A stretch of 64,000 nucleotides of DNA, from contig NZ_CP125781.1 of the NCBI RefSeq assembly GCF_030053895.1, positions 1,550,001 to 1,614,000 of the forward strand, written 5' to 3'. A program made the translations under genes and the position numbers. Numbering within the stretch: the stretch's first letter is position 1; each line of letters begins with the position of its first letter. Positions 50,589 through 59,439 of the stretch are shown here, in pieces. The DNA is from Trabulsiella odontotermitis (lineage in GTDB: Bacteria; Pseudomonadota; Gammaproteobacteria; Enterobacterales; Enterobacteriaceae). Below the pieces are notes generated by a model. The model was given only the letters and a program-made list of their open reading frames with translations, ran no database searches and was not told the DNA's origin.

Positions 50589-52259
50589 ATGTCAGTAAGC
50601 GCATTTAACCGACGCTGGGCGGCGGTAATTCTGGAAGCATTAACTCGCCACGGCGTGCAGCATGTCTGCATTGCGCCTGGCTCGCGGTCGACGCCGCTGA
50701 CACTGGCGGCGGCAGAAAACCGCTCACTCATTCATCACACCCATTTTGACGAACGCGGCCTGGGGCATCTGGCGCTCGGGCTGGCGAAAGGCAGCAAACA
50801 GCCGGTGGCCGTGATTGTGACCTCCGGCACGGCGGTGGCGAATCTCTATCCGGCGTTGATCGAAGCGGGTCTGACCGGGGAAAAACTGATCCTGCTGACT
50901 GCGGATCGACCGCCGGAACTGATTGACTGCGGTGCGAATCAGGCGATTCGTCAGCCGGGCATGTTCGCGTCACACCCAACGCAAACTCTCTCGTTACCGC
51001 GTCCGAGCCAGGATATTCCGGCGCGCTGGCTGGTGTCCACCCTTGATAACGCCCTCGCTCAGCAACACGCGGGCGGCGTGCATATTAACTGTCCGTTTGC
51101 CGAGCCGCTGTACGGCGAGCTGGATGAAACAGGCCTCGACTGGCAACAGCAACTGGGGGACTGGTGGCAAAGCGACAAACCGTGGCTGCGGGAAGATATC
51201 CAACTGGAGAGCCAGCAGCAGCGCGACTGGTTCTTCTGGCGGCAGAAACGCGGCGTCGTTGTCGCCGGGCGAATGAGCGCTGCCGAAGGGAAACTGGTGG
51301 CAGAATGGGCGAAAACACTCGGCTGGCCGCTGATTAGCGACGTGCTGTCGCAAACGGGGCAGCCGCTGCCCTGTGCGGATCTCTGGCTCGGCAATGCCCG
51401 CGCGGTGGCGGAACTGGCGCAGGCGCAAATCGTGGTGCAGCTTGGCAGCAGCCTGACCGGTAAACGTCTGCTGCAGTGGCAGCAAACCTGTGAACCACAG
51501 GAATACTGGCTGGTCGATAACCTGACCGGACGGCTTGATCCGGCGCATCACCGCGGGCGTCGTCTGGTCAACAGCGTTGAACGCTGGCTGGAACTGCATC
51601 CGGCAGAAAATCGCACGCCCTGGAGCACCGAAATCCCGCGTCTGTCAGCGCTGGCCTGGGACGCGGTCGTTGCAACACGCGACGTATTCGGCGAAGCACA
51701 ACTGGCGCACCGCATCAGCAACTATCTGCCGGAGCAAGGGCAACTGTTTGTCGGCAACAGCCTGGTAGTGCGCCTGATAGACGCGCTGGGCCAGCTTCCG
51801 GCCGGATACCCGGTTTACAGCAACCGCGGTGCCAGCGGTATCGACGGCCTGATTTCCACCGCGGCAGGCGTTCAGCGCGCCAGCGCCAGACCGACACTGG
51901 CCATCGTTGGTGATCTCTCCGCGCTCTACGATCTTAATGCGCTGTCGCTGCTGCGGCAGACTTCCGCGCCGCTGGTGCTGATTATCGTCAATAACAACGG
52001 CGGGCAGATTTTCTCTCTGCTGCCGACGCCGCCAGAGGCGCGCGAACGTTTCTACAGCATGCCGCAGAACGTCCGCTTTGAACATGCCGCCGCCATGTTT
52101 GGTTTGCGCTACCACTGCCCGCAAAACTGGCAGGCGCTGGAAGCCGCGCTCGACGGCGCGTGGTGTGCGCCGGTGACCACCATTATTGAACTGGTAGTCA
52201 ACGAGACAGACGGCACGCAAACGCTGCAACAATTGCTGGCACAGGTCAGCACGTTATGA
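50589..52259 (+). CDS. menD: SEPHCHC synthase MenD
   Basis: A 556-residue thiamine diphosphate enzyme, the E. coli length. It joins isochorismate and 2-oxoglutarate to make 2-succinyl-5-enolpyruvyl-6-hydroxy-3-cyclohexene-1-carboxylate. The Pyr domain has GSRSTPLTLAAAEN and FDERGLGHLALGLAKG (with the cofactor glutamate), and the TPP motif is IVGDLSALYDLNALSLLRQ ... VNNNGGQIFSLLP. In-frame ATG at 50571 is upstream, but the MSVSAFNRRWAAVILEAL start at 50589 is the family one. Its end overlaps menH by four bases. Confidence 0.96.
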   Translation: MSVSAFNRRWAAVILEALTRHGVQHVCIAPGSRSTPLTLAAAENRSLIHHTHFDERGLGHLALGLAKGSKQPVAVIVTSGTAVANLYPALIEAGLTGEKLILLTADRPPELIDCGANQAIRQPGMFASHPTQTLSLPRPSQDIPARWLVSTLDNALAQQHAGGVHINCPFAEPLYGELDETGLDWQQQLGDWWQSDKPWLREDIQLESQQQRDWFFWRQKRGVVVAGRMSAAEGKLVAEWAKTLGWPLISDVLSQTGQPLPCADLWLGNARAVAELAQAQIVVQLGSSLTGKRLLQWQQTCEPQEYWLVDNLTGRLDPAHHRGRRLVNSVERWLELHPAENRTPWSTEIPRLSALAWDAVVATRDVFGEAQLAHRISNYLPEQGQLFVGNSLVVRLIDALGQLPAGYPVYSNRGASGIDGLISTAAGVQRASARPTLAIVGDLSALYDLNALSLLRQTSAPLVLIIVNNNGGQIFSLLPTPPEARERFYSMPQNVRFEHAAAMFGLRYHCPQNWQALEAALDGAWCAPVTTIIELVVNETDGTQTLQQLLAQVSTL

Positions 52260-53017
52260 CGCTGCATGCCGTTGCCCGGCGAGGTGATCCGGCGCGTCCG
52301 TGGCTGGTCTTCCTGCACGGCTTTTCCGGTGACTGCCGCGAATGGCAGGAAGTGGGCGAGCGGCTGAGCGACTATTCGCGCTTGTATGTCGATCTCCCCG
52401 GTCACGGCGGTTCTGCGGCGGTAACGGCACGGGATTTCGCTGACGTTCGCGAACAGCTTCATACCACATTAGTTAGTTACAACATACTAAGTTACTGGCT
52501 GGTGGGGTACTCGCTCGGTGGCCGCATTGCGATGGACTATGTCTGCCAGCCGGGTGTGACGGGGCTGGTGGGCATTATTGTTGAGGGTGGGCATCCTGGT
52601 CTTCAACAGCCTGAAGCGCGCGCGGAACGCCTGTGTTCCGACAACGCCTGGGCCGCACGTTTTTCCACTGAACCGTTGCGCCAGCTGTTTCACGACTGGT
52701 ATCAGCAGCCGGTTTTCGCCACCCTGACGGCGGAACAACGCGCAGCGCTGGTGGCGCTTCGCGCACAAAATAATGGCGTTGCGCTGGCCGCCATGTTGCA
52801 GGCTACGTCGCTGGCGGTGCAGGACGATTTGCGTCCGGCATTGCGTCAGCGCGATTATCCTTTCTGGTACTTATGTGGTGAGCACGACAGCAAATTTCGG
52901 GCGATTGCCGAAGAACTGGCCGTGCCTTGCTTTCTGATCCATAACGCCGGACACAACGCGCATCGGGAAAACCCCGATGACGTGACAGAACGTCTGGCTC
53001 AGATTCTGCGTCTCTGA
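52256..53017 (+). CDS. menH: SHCHC synthase MenH
   Basis: A 253-residue alpha/beta hydrolase that eliminates pyruvate from the MenD product. Oxyanion region LVFLHGFSGDCREW; nucleophile S86 in VGYSLGGR; acid D211 (GEHDSKF); and H233 in NAGHNAHREN, one residue later than the published E. coli triad. Starts within the menD stop (ATGA), so translation is coupled. Confidence 0.95.
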   Translation: MTLHAVARRGDPARPWLVFLHGFSGDCREWQEVGERLSDYSRLYVDLPGHGGSAAVTARDFADVREQLHTTLVSYNILSYWLVGYSLGGRIAMDYVCQPGVTGLVGIIVEGGHPGLQQPEARAERLCSDNAWAARFSTEPLRQLFHDWYQQPVFATLTAEQRAALVALRAQNNGVALAAMLQATSLAVQDDLRPALRQRDYPFWYLCGEHDSKFRAIAEELAVPCFLIHNAGHNAHRENPDDVTERLAQILRL

Positions 53018-53031
53018 CTAAAGGACACACT

Positions 53032-53889
53032 ATGATCTACCCTGATGAAACAATGCTTTACGCGCCGGTTGAATGGCATGACTGTTCCGAAGGCTACACC
53101 GACATTCGTTATCAGAAGTCGGCGGACGGCATTGCCAAAATCACTATCAACCGCCCGCAGGTTCGTAACGCATTTCGTCCTCTGACCGTCAAAGAGATGA
53201 TTCAGGCGCTGGCAGATGCACGTTACGACGACAATATTGGCGTCATCGTTCTGACCGGGGAGGGCGACAAAGCATTCTGCGCCGGTGGCGACCAGAAAGT
53301 GCGTGGCGACTACGGCGGCTATCAGGACGATTCCGGCGTTCATCACCTGAACGTCCTCGATTTTCAGCGCCAGATCCGCACCTGCCCGAAACCGGTGGTG
53401 GCGATGGTGGCAGGCTATTCCATCGGCGGCGGGCACGTGCTGCATATGATGTGTGACCTGACGATCGCTGCTGAGAACGCCATTTTCGGTCAGACCGGAC
53501 CGAAAGTCGGTTCCTTTGATGGCGGCTGGGGCGCCTCCTACATGGCGCGCATTGTTGGTCAGAAGAAAGCGCGCGAAATCTGGTTCCTGTGCCGTCAGTA
53601 CGATGCGAAACAGGCGCTGGATATGGGGCTGGTCAACACCGTGGTGCCGCTGGCGGATCTGGAGAAAGAAACCGTACGCTGGTGTCGCGAAATGCTGCAA
53701 AACAGCCCGATGGCGCTGCGTTGCCTGAAAGCGGCGCTGAATGCGGATTGCGACGGGCAGGCGGGCCTGCAGGAGCTGGCGGGTAACGCCACCATGCTGT
53801 TCTATATGACCGAAGAAGGGCAGGAAGGGCGCAACGCGTTCAACGAGAAGCGCCAGCCGGACTTCAGCAAATATAAACGGAATCCATAA
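53032..53889 (+). CDS. menB: 1,4-dihydroxy-2-naphthoyl-CoA synthase MenB
   Basis: A 285-residue crotonase-fold enzyme, the E. coli length, which closes the naphthoquinone ring from o-succinylbenzoyl-CoA. The CoA-oxyanion loop is FCAGGDQKVRGDYGG, followed by AMVAGYSIGGGHVLHMMCDLTIA and GSFDGGWGASYMARIVGQKKAREIWFL. Stop overlaps the menC start (TAATG). Confidence 0.97.
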   Translation: MIYPDETMLYAPVEWHDCSEGYTDIRYQKSADGIAKITINRPQVRNAFRPLTVKEMIQALADARYDDNIGVIVLTGEGDKAFCAGGDQKVRGDYGGYQDDSGVHHLNVLDFQRQIRTCPKPVVAMVAGYSIGGGHVLHMMCDLTIAAENAIFGQTGPKVGSFDGGWGASYMARIVGQKKAREIWFLCRQYDAKQALDMGLVNTVVPLADLEKETVRWCREMLQNSPMALRCLKAALNADCDGQAGLQELAGNATMLFYMTEEGQEGRNAFNEKRQPDFSKYKRNP

Positions 53890-54854
53890 TGCGTTGCGTA
53901 CAGCTTTATCGCTGGCAGATCCCCATGGACGCTGGCGTGGTGCTGCGGGAACGGCGACTGAAAACCCGTGATGGTCTGGTTGTTCGTTTAACCGATGACG
54001 AACGCGAAGGCTGGGGGGAAATTTCCCCGTTACCGGGGTTCAGCGTTGAAACGCTCGACGCAGCGCAGGAAGCCGCCATCGACTGGTTGCAGGCCTGGCG
54101 ACAGGGTTCAACGTTGCCATTCCCGGCATTACCGTCGGTCGCGTTTGGCCTGAGCTGCGCGCTGGCCGAGCTGGCGGATGCACTGCCGCAGGCGGCGAAT
54201 TACCGTGCGGCACCGCTGTGTACCGGCGATCCAGACGATCTGGTGCTCCAGCTTGCCGACATGCCGGGCGAGAAAGTCGCCAAAGTGAAAGTGGGGCTGT
54301 ACGAAGCCGTGCGCGACGGAATGGTAGTAAATCTGTTGCTGGAAGCGATCCCTGATTTACATCTGCGCCTGGATGCCAATCGCGCCTGGACGCCGCTGAA
54401 AGCACAGCAGTTCGCCAGATACGTTAACCCGGACTACCGCGCGCGTATCGCGTTTCTTGAAGAGCCGTGCAAAACCCGCGACGATTCCCGTGCCTTTGCC
54501 CGTGAAACCGGCATCGCCATTGCCTGGGACGAAAGCCTGCGGGATGCGGATTTTGCGTTCGTGGCAGAGCCCGGCGTGAAGGCGGTGGTGATCAAACCAA
54601 CGCTGACCGGCAGCCTGGAGAAAGTGAAAGCACAGGTCGCCGCCGCGCATCAGCTCGGGCTGACGGCGGTCATCAGTTCTTCCATAGAGTCCAGTCTGGG
54701 GCTGACGCAACTGGCGCGCATCGCCGCCTGGCTGACGCCGGACACCATCCCGGGGCTGGATACGTTAACTCTGATGCAGGCGCAGTTGCTGCGCCGCTGG
54801 CCGGGCAGTGAACTGCCTTGCCTTGACAGCACCATGCTGGAGCCGTTGCTGTGA
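53889..54854 (+). CDS. menC: o-succinylbenzoate synthase MenC
   Basis: A 321-residue enolase-superfamily enzyme that dehydrates the MenH product to o-succinylbenzoate. Acid/base and metal residues sit in AKVKVGLYEA (KxK motif), LRLDANRAW, FLEEPCKT, AWDESLRD and VIKPTL. The length is one residue more than E. coli MenC as I recall it. It overlaps its neighbours at both ends. Confidence 0.96.
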   Translation: MRCVQLYRWQIPMDAGVVLRERRLKTRDGLVVRLTDDEREGWGEISPLPGFSVETLDAAQEAAIDWLQAWRQGSTLPFPALPSVAFGLSCALAELADALPQAANYRAAPLCTGDPDDLVLQLADMPGEKVAKVKVGLYEAVRDGMVVNLLLEAIPDLHLRLDANRAWTPLKAQQFARYVNPDYRARIAFLEEPCKTRDDSRAFARETGIAIAWDESLRDADFAFVAEPGVKAVVIKPTLTGSLEKVKAQVAAAHQLGLTAVISSSIESSLGLTQLARIAAWLTPDTIPGLDTLTLMQAQLLRRWPGSELPCLDSTMLEPLL

Positions 54855-56218
54855 TGTTTGCCGACTGGCCATGGCGACACTGGCGCGCGGTGCAGGGCGA
54901 TCGCCCTGCGCTGCGGCTGGATGACGTTACGCTGAACTGGACGGCGCTCTGCCAGCGGGTGGACAGCCTGGCGAGCGGTTTTCAGCAACAGGGCGTCGCG
55001 GAAGGCGATGGCGTGATGCTGCGGGCGCGCAACAGCGAGCAGACGCTGCTGGCCTGGCTCGCGCTGTTGCAGTGCGGCGCGCGCATCCTGCCGGTTAATC
55101 CCAAATTGCCAGTTGGGCTGCTGGAATCGCTGGCGCCCGGACTGACGCTGACATTTTTGCTGGATCTGGAAGACAGCGCGCAGACTTTCTCTCTCACCCC
55201 GTTGCGGCTCGTTGAACGTGCAGGCGATTTCGCGCTGCCATGGCAACCGCAGCGCCTTGCCTCCATGACGCTGACGTCTGGATCGACCGGTTTACCCAAA
55301 GCGGCGGTGCATACCTGCGCCGCGCATCTGGCGAGCGCGCAGGGCGTGCTGGCGCTGATCTCTTTTAAGCAACCGGATTGCTGGCTGCTTTCACTGCCGT
55401 TGTTTCATGTTTCCGGACAGGGGATTGTCTGGCGCTGGTTGCTTTCTGGCGCGCAACTGGCCGTCAGTGAGCGCCCGCTTGCGCAGGCGCTGGACGGATG
55501 CAGCCATGCGTCGCTGGTGCCGACTCAGCTCTGGCGGTTACTGAAAGACAACGTCTCCCTGACGTTGTGCGCGGTGCTGCTGGGCGGTGCCGCAATTCCG
55601 GTGGATCTCACTGAACAGGCCAGCCGTCAGGGGATCGCCACATTTTGCGGCTACGGGCTGACGGAGTTTGCCTCGACGGTCTGCGCCAAAGTGGCAGACG
55701 GCGGAGATGATGTTGGCGTACCGTTGCCCGGCAGAGCGGTCCGCCTCGTTGACGGCGAGGTCTGGCTGCAGGCGGACAGCATGGCGTCGGGCTACTGGCG
55801 CGACGGGCAACTGACGCCGCTGGTGAATGACGAAGGCTGGTTTGCGACGCGTGATCGCGGTGAATGGCGCGACGGGCGGCTGGTGATTGCCGGGCGACTG
55901 GATAATCTTTTTTTCAGCGGCGGCGAAGGCGTGCAGCCAGAAGCGGTGGAGCGGGTGATCGCCCGCCATCCGCAGGTGCGCCAGGTGTTTGTGGTGCCGC
56001 TGGACGACGCCGAATTCGGCCAGCGCCCGGTGGCGGTGGTCGAGTGTGAATCGCCAGACGTACTGCCTGCGCTGGCCGTCTGGACGAAAGATAAACTGGC
56101 GGGATTTCAACAACCCTGTCGCTGGCTGGCCTTGCCGGAAAGCATAAAAAATGGCGGGATTAAAATCTCCCGCCGGGCGTTACAGCGCTGGGTGGCAGAG
56201 CAGCGCGACGAAGAATAA
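54854..56218 (+). CDS. menE: o-succinylbenzoate-CoA ligase MenE
   Basis: A 454-residue adenylate-forming ligase that activates o-succinylbenzoate with CoA. The P-loop-type A3 motif is MTLTSGSTGLPKAAVHT (around residue 137). Others are LPLFHVSGQGIVWRW, the A5 CGYGLTEFASTVCAK, A7 WFATRDRGEW, A8 AGRLDNLFFSGGEGVQPEAVE, and the catalytic lysine in KNGGIKISR. A GTG at 54851 is in frame, but ATG 54854 (TGATG overlap with menC) gives the usual MFADWPWRHW start. Last gene of the operon. Confidence 0.95.
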   Translation: MFADWPWRHWRAVQGDRPALRLDDVTLNWTALCQRVDSLASGFQQQGVAEGDGVMLRARNSEQTLLAWLALLQCGARILPVNPKLPVGLLESLAPGLTLTFLLDLEDSAQTFSLTPLRLVERAGDFALPWQPQRLASMTLTSGSTGLPKAAVHTCAAHLASAQGVLALISFKQPDCWLLSLPLFHVSGQGIVWRWLLSGAQLAVSERPLAQALDGCSHASLVPTQLWRLLKDNVSLTLCAVLLGGAAIPVDLTEQASRQGIATFCGYGLTEFASTVCAKVADGGDDVGVPLPGRAVRLVDGEVWLQADSMASGYWRDGQLTPLVNDEGWFATRDRGEWRDGRLVIAGRLDNLFFSGGEGVQPEAVERVIARHPQVRQVFVVPLDDAEFGQRPVAVVECESPDVLPALAVWTKDKLAGFQQPCRWLALPESIKNGGIKISRRALQRWVAEQRDEE

Positions 56219-56244
56219 CGGGAGCTGCGGCTCCCGTTTCCTTT
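56218..56244 (+). terminator. Rho-independent terminator of men operon
   Basis: ACGGGAGC/GCTCCCGT stem with a TGCG loop, directly overlapping the menE stop and followed by a T-rich tail. The remaining 137 bp to yfaZ are AT-rich and must carry the yfaZ promoter. Confidence 0.8.
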
Positions 56245-56381
56245 CGAAATGCAAAAAAAAGAGTAACTAATTACAATTGCGATGTTTTTCCGCTTTATTA
56301 GTCCATTGATTCTTCGCGTTTCAGTTGTACAATCCAGCGGTTTTGGGACGTTAACTTTCTTTCTTATCCGGAATACAAAAA

Positions 56382-56924
56382 ATGAATAAAAAAGCATTAG
56401 TTGGATTAGCTGCGCTAATGAGTATTTCAGCCGCAGCCAATGCAGTCAGCATCAGCGGGCAAGCAGGCAAAGACTACACCAACATTGGCGTCGGGTTTGG
56501 TACCGACACGTCCGGGCTGGCGTTGAGCGGCAACTGGACGCACAACGATGACGACGGTGACGTTGCCGGTCTGGGTCTTGGCCTGAACGTACCGGTAGGA
56601 CCGTTCCTGGCAACCGTCGGCGGCAAGGGGATTTACACCAACCCGAACGCCGGTGACGAAGGCTATGCGGCGGCAGTGGGTGGCGGTCTGCAGTGGAAAA
56701 TCGGCAGCAGCTTCGGCCTGTTTGGTGAGTACTATTACTCGCCGGATTCGCTCTCCAGCGGTATCGACAGCTATCAGGAAGCTAACGCCGGTGCGCGCTG
56801 GAACATCATGCGCCCGATTACCGTTGAAGCCGGTTACCGTTACCTGAATCTGGCGGGTAAAGACGGTCACCGTGATAACGCTGTGGCCGATGGCCCGTAC
56901 GTGGGCGTCAGCGCAGGGTTCTGA
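56382..56924 (+). CDS. yfaZ: YfaZ-family outer membrane protein
   Basis: A 180-residue protein with a clear Sec signal peptide (MNKKALVGLAALMSISAAANA, cleavage about residue 21). The mature part has alternating, glycine- and tyrosine-rich strands typical of a small outer-membrane beta-barrel: YTNIGVGFGT; LGLGLNVPVGPFLATVGGKGIYTN; FGLFGEYYYSPDSL; VGVSAGF ending with an aromatic residue. YfaZ proteins are reported as porin-like; their substrate is unknown. It lies directly after menE, where E. coli carries the pmrD-arn-ais block. Confidence 0.9.
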   Translation: MNKKALVGLAALMSISAAANAVSISGQAGKDYTNIGVGFGTDTSGLALSGNWTHNDDDGDVAGLGLGLNVPVGPFLATVGGKGIYTNPNAGDEGYAAAVGGGLQWKIGSSFGLFGEYYYSPDSLSSGIDSYQEANAGARWNIMRPITVEAGYRYLNLAGKDGHRDNAVADGPYVGVSAGF

Positions 56925-56930
56925 TCCTCC

Positions 56931-56965
56931 GGCGCGGCGCGCTGCCGCGCCAGTTTTCTTTTTTT
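56931..56965 (+). terminator. yfaZ: Rho-independent terminator of yfaZ
   Basis: GGCGCGGC/GCCGCGCC stem with a five-base loop and a following TTTTCTTTTTTTT tract, 7 bp after the yfaZ stop. Confidence 0.9.
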
Positions 56966-57017
56966 TCAGGCCACTGATTGCGCTATAGTACATCGTCCTC
57001 TTTTGCTGGAGAAAACG

Positions 57018-58214
57018 ATGATCAACGTGGAGATGCTGTCCACTGGCGACGAAGTGCTGCACGGGCAAATCACAGATACCAATGCTGCCTGGCTTGCAGA
57101 TGTCTTTTTTAATCAGGGATTACCGCTAACGCGCCGCAACACGGTGGGCGATAACCTTGATGATCTGGTTGCAATTTTGCGCGAGCGTAGCGAACACGCC
57201 GATGTGCTGATCGTCAACGGCGGACTTGGCCCGACCAGCGATGATTTAAGCGCGCTGGCCGCTGCACAGGCAAAAGGCGAATCGCTGGTACTGCACGAGG
57301 CCTGGCTTGCGCACATGGAAACGTTCTTTTCCGAGCGCGGACGAGTGATGGCACCGAGCAACCGCAAGCAGGCGGAAATTCCCGCCAGCGCGGAGCTGGT
57401 CGATAACCCTGTCGGTACCGCCTGTGGTTTTGCGGTGCAACTGAATCGCTGCCTGATGTTCTTCACCCCTGGCGTACCGTCCGAATTTAAAGTCATGGTG
57501 CAGCAGGAAATTCTGCCGCGCCTGCGTGCGCGTTTTGCGTTGCCGGAACCGCCGCTGTGCCTGCGCCTGACCACTTTTGGCCGTTCCGAGAGCGATCTCG
57601 CGCAGGCGCTCGACCCGCTTCCGCTGCCGCCGGGCGTCACCATGGGTTACCGCTCATCAATGCCGATCATTGAGCTGAAACTCACGGGGCCGGCGAGTGA
57701 GCGTGATGCGATGCTGGCACTGTGGCCCGAGGTCAAAAAAGTCGCTGGTGAGAGCCTGATTTTTGAAGGCACCGAAGGGCTGGCGGCACAGATTTCCCGC
57801 CGTCTGCAGGAAAAACAACTCAGCCTGACGCTCAGCGAGCAGTTTACTGGCGGGCTTATTGCTCTCCAGCTAAACCGGGAGGGTGCGCCGCTGCTGGCGA
57901 GTGAAGTGGTGCCGCCGCAGCCGGAAACGCTGGCGCAAACGGCACACTGGACGGCGGAACGTCGCGTGAATCATTTTGCCGGGGTCGCGCTGGCGGTGAG
58001 CGGGCTGGAAACGGACCATCTCAATTTTGCGTTGTCGACAGCGGAAGGCACCTGGGCGCTGCGCGTGAAATTCAGCACTAACCGCCACAACCTGCAAACC
58101 CGCCAGGAAGTGGGGGCGATGATGGCGCTGAATATGCTGCGCCGCTGGCTCAACGGTCAGGAAATTGCCAGTGAACATGGCTGGATCACCGTCGTTGAAT
58201 CCCTCTCTTTTTAG
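57018..58214 (+). CDS. yfaY: CinA-like protein YfaY (NMN deamidase family, COG1058)
   Basis: A 398-residue protein. The N-terminal MoCF-type (COG1058) domain, about residues 1-170, has VEMLSTGDEVLHGQITDTNAAWLA, NGGLGPTSDDLSALA and FFTPGVPSEFKVMV. The C-terminal CinA-like half (about 250-395) keeps the fold but differs from active PncC nicotinamide-mononucleotide deamidases; E. coli YfaY has no demonstrated activity. TTG at 57003 is in frame, but TGGAGAA at 57007-57013 fits ATG 57018. Convergent with glpC. Confidence 0.93.
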   Translation: MINVEMLSTGDEVLHGQITDTNAAWLADVFFNQGLPLTRRNTVGDNLDDLVAILRERSEHADVLIVNGGLGPTSDDLSALAAAQAKGESLVLHEAWLAHMETFFSERGRVMAPSNRKQAEIPASAELVDNPVGTACGFAVQLNRCLMFFTPGVPSEFKVMVQQEILPRLRARFALPEPPLCLRLTTFGRSESDLAQALDPLPLPPGVTMGYRSSMPIIELKLTGPASERDAMLALWPEVKKVAGESLIFEGTEGLAAQISRRLQEKQLSLTLSEQFTGGLIALQLNREGAPLLASEVVPPQPETLAQTAHWTAERRVNHFAGVALAVSGLETDHLNFALSTAEGTWALRVKFSTNRHNLQTRQEVGAMMALNMLRRWLNGQEIASEHGWITVVESLSF

Positions 58215-58225
58215 TCGCACCTGCC

Positions 58226-58245
58226 GCCGGGACGCCCGTCCCGGC
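58226..58245. other. hairpin between convergent yfaY and glpC
   Basis: GCCGGGAC-GCCC-GTCCCGGC perfect 8-bp stem in the 34-bp gap between the yfaY and glpC stop codons, a likely shared transcript end although it lacks a T tract. Confidence 0.6.
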
Positions 58246-58248
58246 AAC

Positions 58249-59439
58249 TCAGGCAAGCGCCTGAGCCAGCAGCGTAATCGGATGTTCACAGCGCTTGCTG
58301 GTGGACATCTCAATCTGCCATTTACAGGTTTCGCAATCGGTGATCACCAGGTCCGCGCCGCTCTGTTCAATCTGCTGAAACAACGGCGCGCCGATGGCCT
58401 GCGAGGTGGGATAGTTCTCAGATTTAAAGCCGTAGGTGCCGGCAATTCCGCAGCACTGCGAATCCAGTACCGTCAGCTCAAGGCCGGGGATCTGGCGCAG
58501 CAGTTCAAGGGTGTACAGCGACCAGCCCATTTTTTCCATATGACATGGCGTGTGATACACCACTTTCAGCGGCAATGGCTTCAGTGGCAGCGTTTGCCCG
58601 GCGTCCAGCTTGCGCCAGATCCAGCGCGTCGCCAGTTCAATGTGCTGACGCAACCCGCTGTTATCCACATCCAGCAGATGCGGGTATTCGTCGCGCAGGG
58701 TGAAGGTGCAGGTCGATGAGGTGGCAATTACCGGGATTTGCTTGTCGATAATCGCTTCACGCATTGAGGCCACATTGGTGAGCGCCTGCTTGCGCGCTTT
58801 ATCGGTAAAACCGTTGGCAATCAGTGGCACACCACAGCATTTCTCTTTACTCAACAACTGCACGCCAGTCCCCATCGCGTTGAGCACGCGGATCATGTCT
58901 TTACCGAGTTGCGGATGGTTGTAATTGACGTAACAGCCGTGGAAAAACGCCACCTGATCGGCAAAGGCGGCCTGTTCGGCGGCCACGCTGCGATACCAGC
59001 GGCGGAAGGTGCCGAAGCCATATTTTGGCAGCGTCCGACGGTGATCGATTTTCAGCGCGATATCCAGCAACTGGCGCACCGGTTTGAGCCCGGTGGTGGC
59101 GTTGATGATTGGCGCAAAGGGGGTGGAGAGCGTCCCCATTAAATCGGTATGGCTGAGGATGGTGTCGCGCAGGGTCGGTTTTTGCGTACTGTACTGCGCC
59201 CGTGCACGCTGGATGATATCGCCAATTTTCACGTCAGACGGACAGGCGACTTCGCAGCGCTTACAGTTGATGCAATATTTCAGCGCGTCGTCATACAGCG
59301 CCCCGTCTTTAATGCGCAGACGCTCGCCGTCCGGGCCGGCCTGTTTTGGCCCCGGATAGCTCGGCTTGACCCGGCTTACCGGACAGGCCGTCGTGCAGAC
59401 GGTACACTTAATGCAGCTTTCGAAGCGGGTATCGTTCAT
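58249..59439 (-). CDS. glpC: anaerobic glycerol-3-phosphate dehydrogenase subunit C
   Basis: A 396-residue membrane-anchor/electron-transfer subunit, the E. coli length. Two ferredoxin motifs are at the N-terminus (CIKCTVCTTACPVSRV and CINCKRCEVACPSDV). Two CCG domains follow (FFHGCYVNYNHP ... EKCCGVPLI; YHTPCHMEKMG ... SQCCGIAGTYG). It passes electrons from GlpAB to menaquinone. The frame extends 25 codons upstream, into glpB, but the MNDTRFESCIKC start at 59439 is the family one and overlaps the glpB stop by four bases. Confidence 0.96.
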   Translation of the reverse strand: MNDTRFESCIKCTVCTTACPVSRVKPSYPGPKQAGPDGERLRIKDGALYDDALKYCINCKRCEVACPSDVKIGDIIQRARAQYSTQKPTLRDTILSHTDLMGTLSTPFAPIINATTGLKPVRQLLDIALKIDHRRTLPKYGFGTFRRWYRSVAAEQAAFADQVAFFHGCYVNYNHPQLGKDMIRVLNAMGTGVQLLSKEKCCGVPLIANGFTDKARKQALTNVASMREAIIDKQIPVIATSSTCTFTLRDEYPHLLDVDNSGLRQHIELATRWIWRKLDAGQTLPLKPLPLKVVYHTPCHMEKMGWSLYTLELLRQIPGLELTVLDSQCCGIAGTYGFKSENYPTSQAIGAPLFQQIEQSGADLVITDCETCKWQIEMSTSKRCEHPITLLAQALA

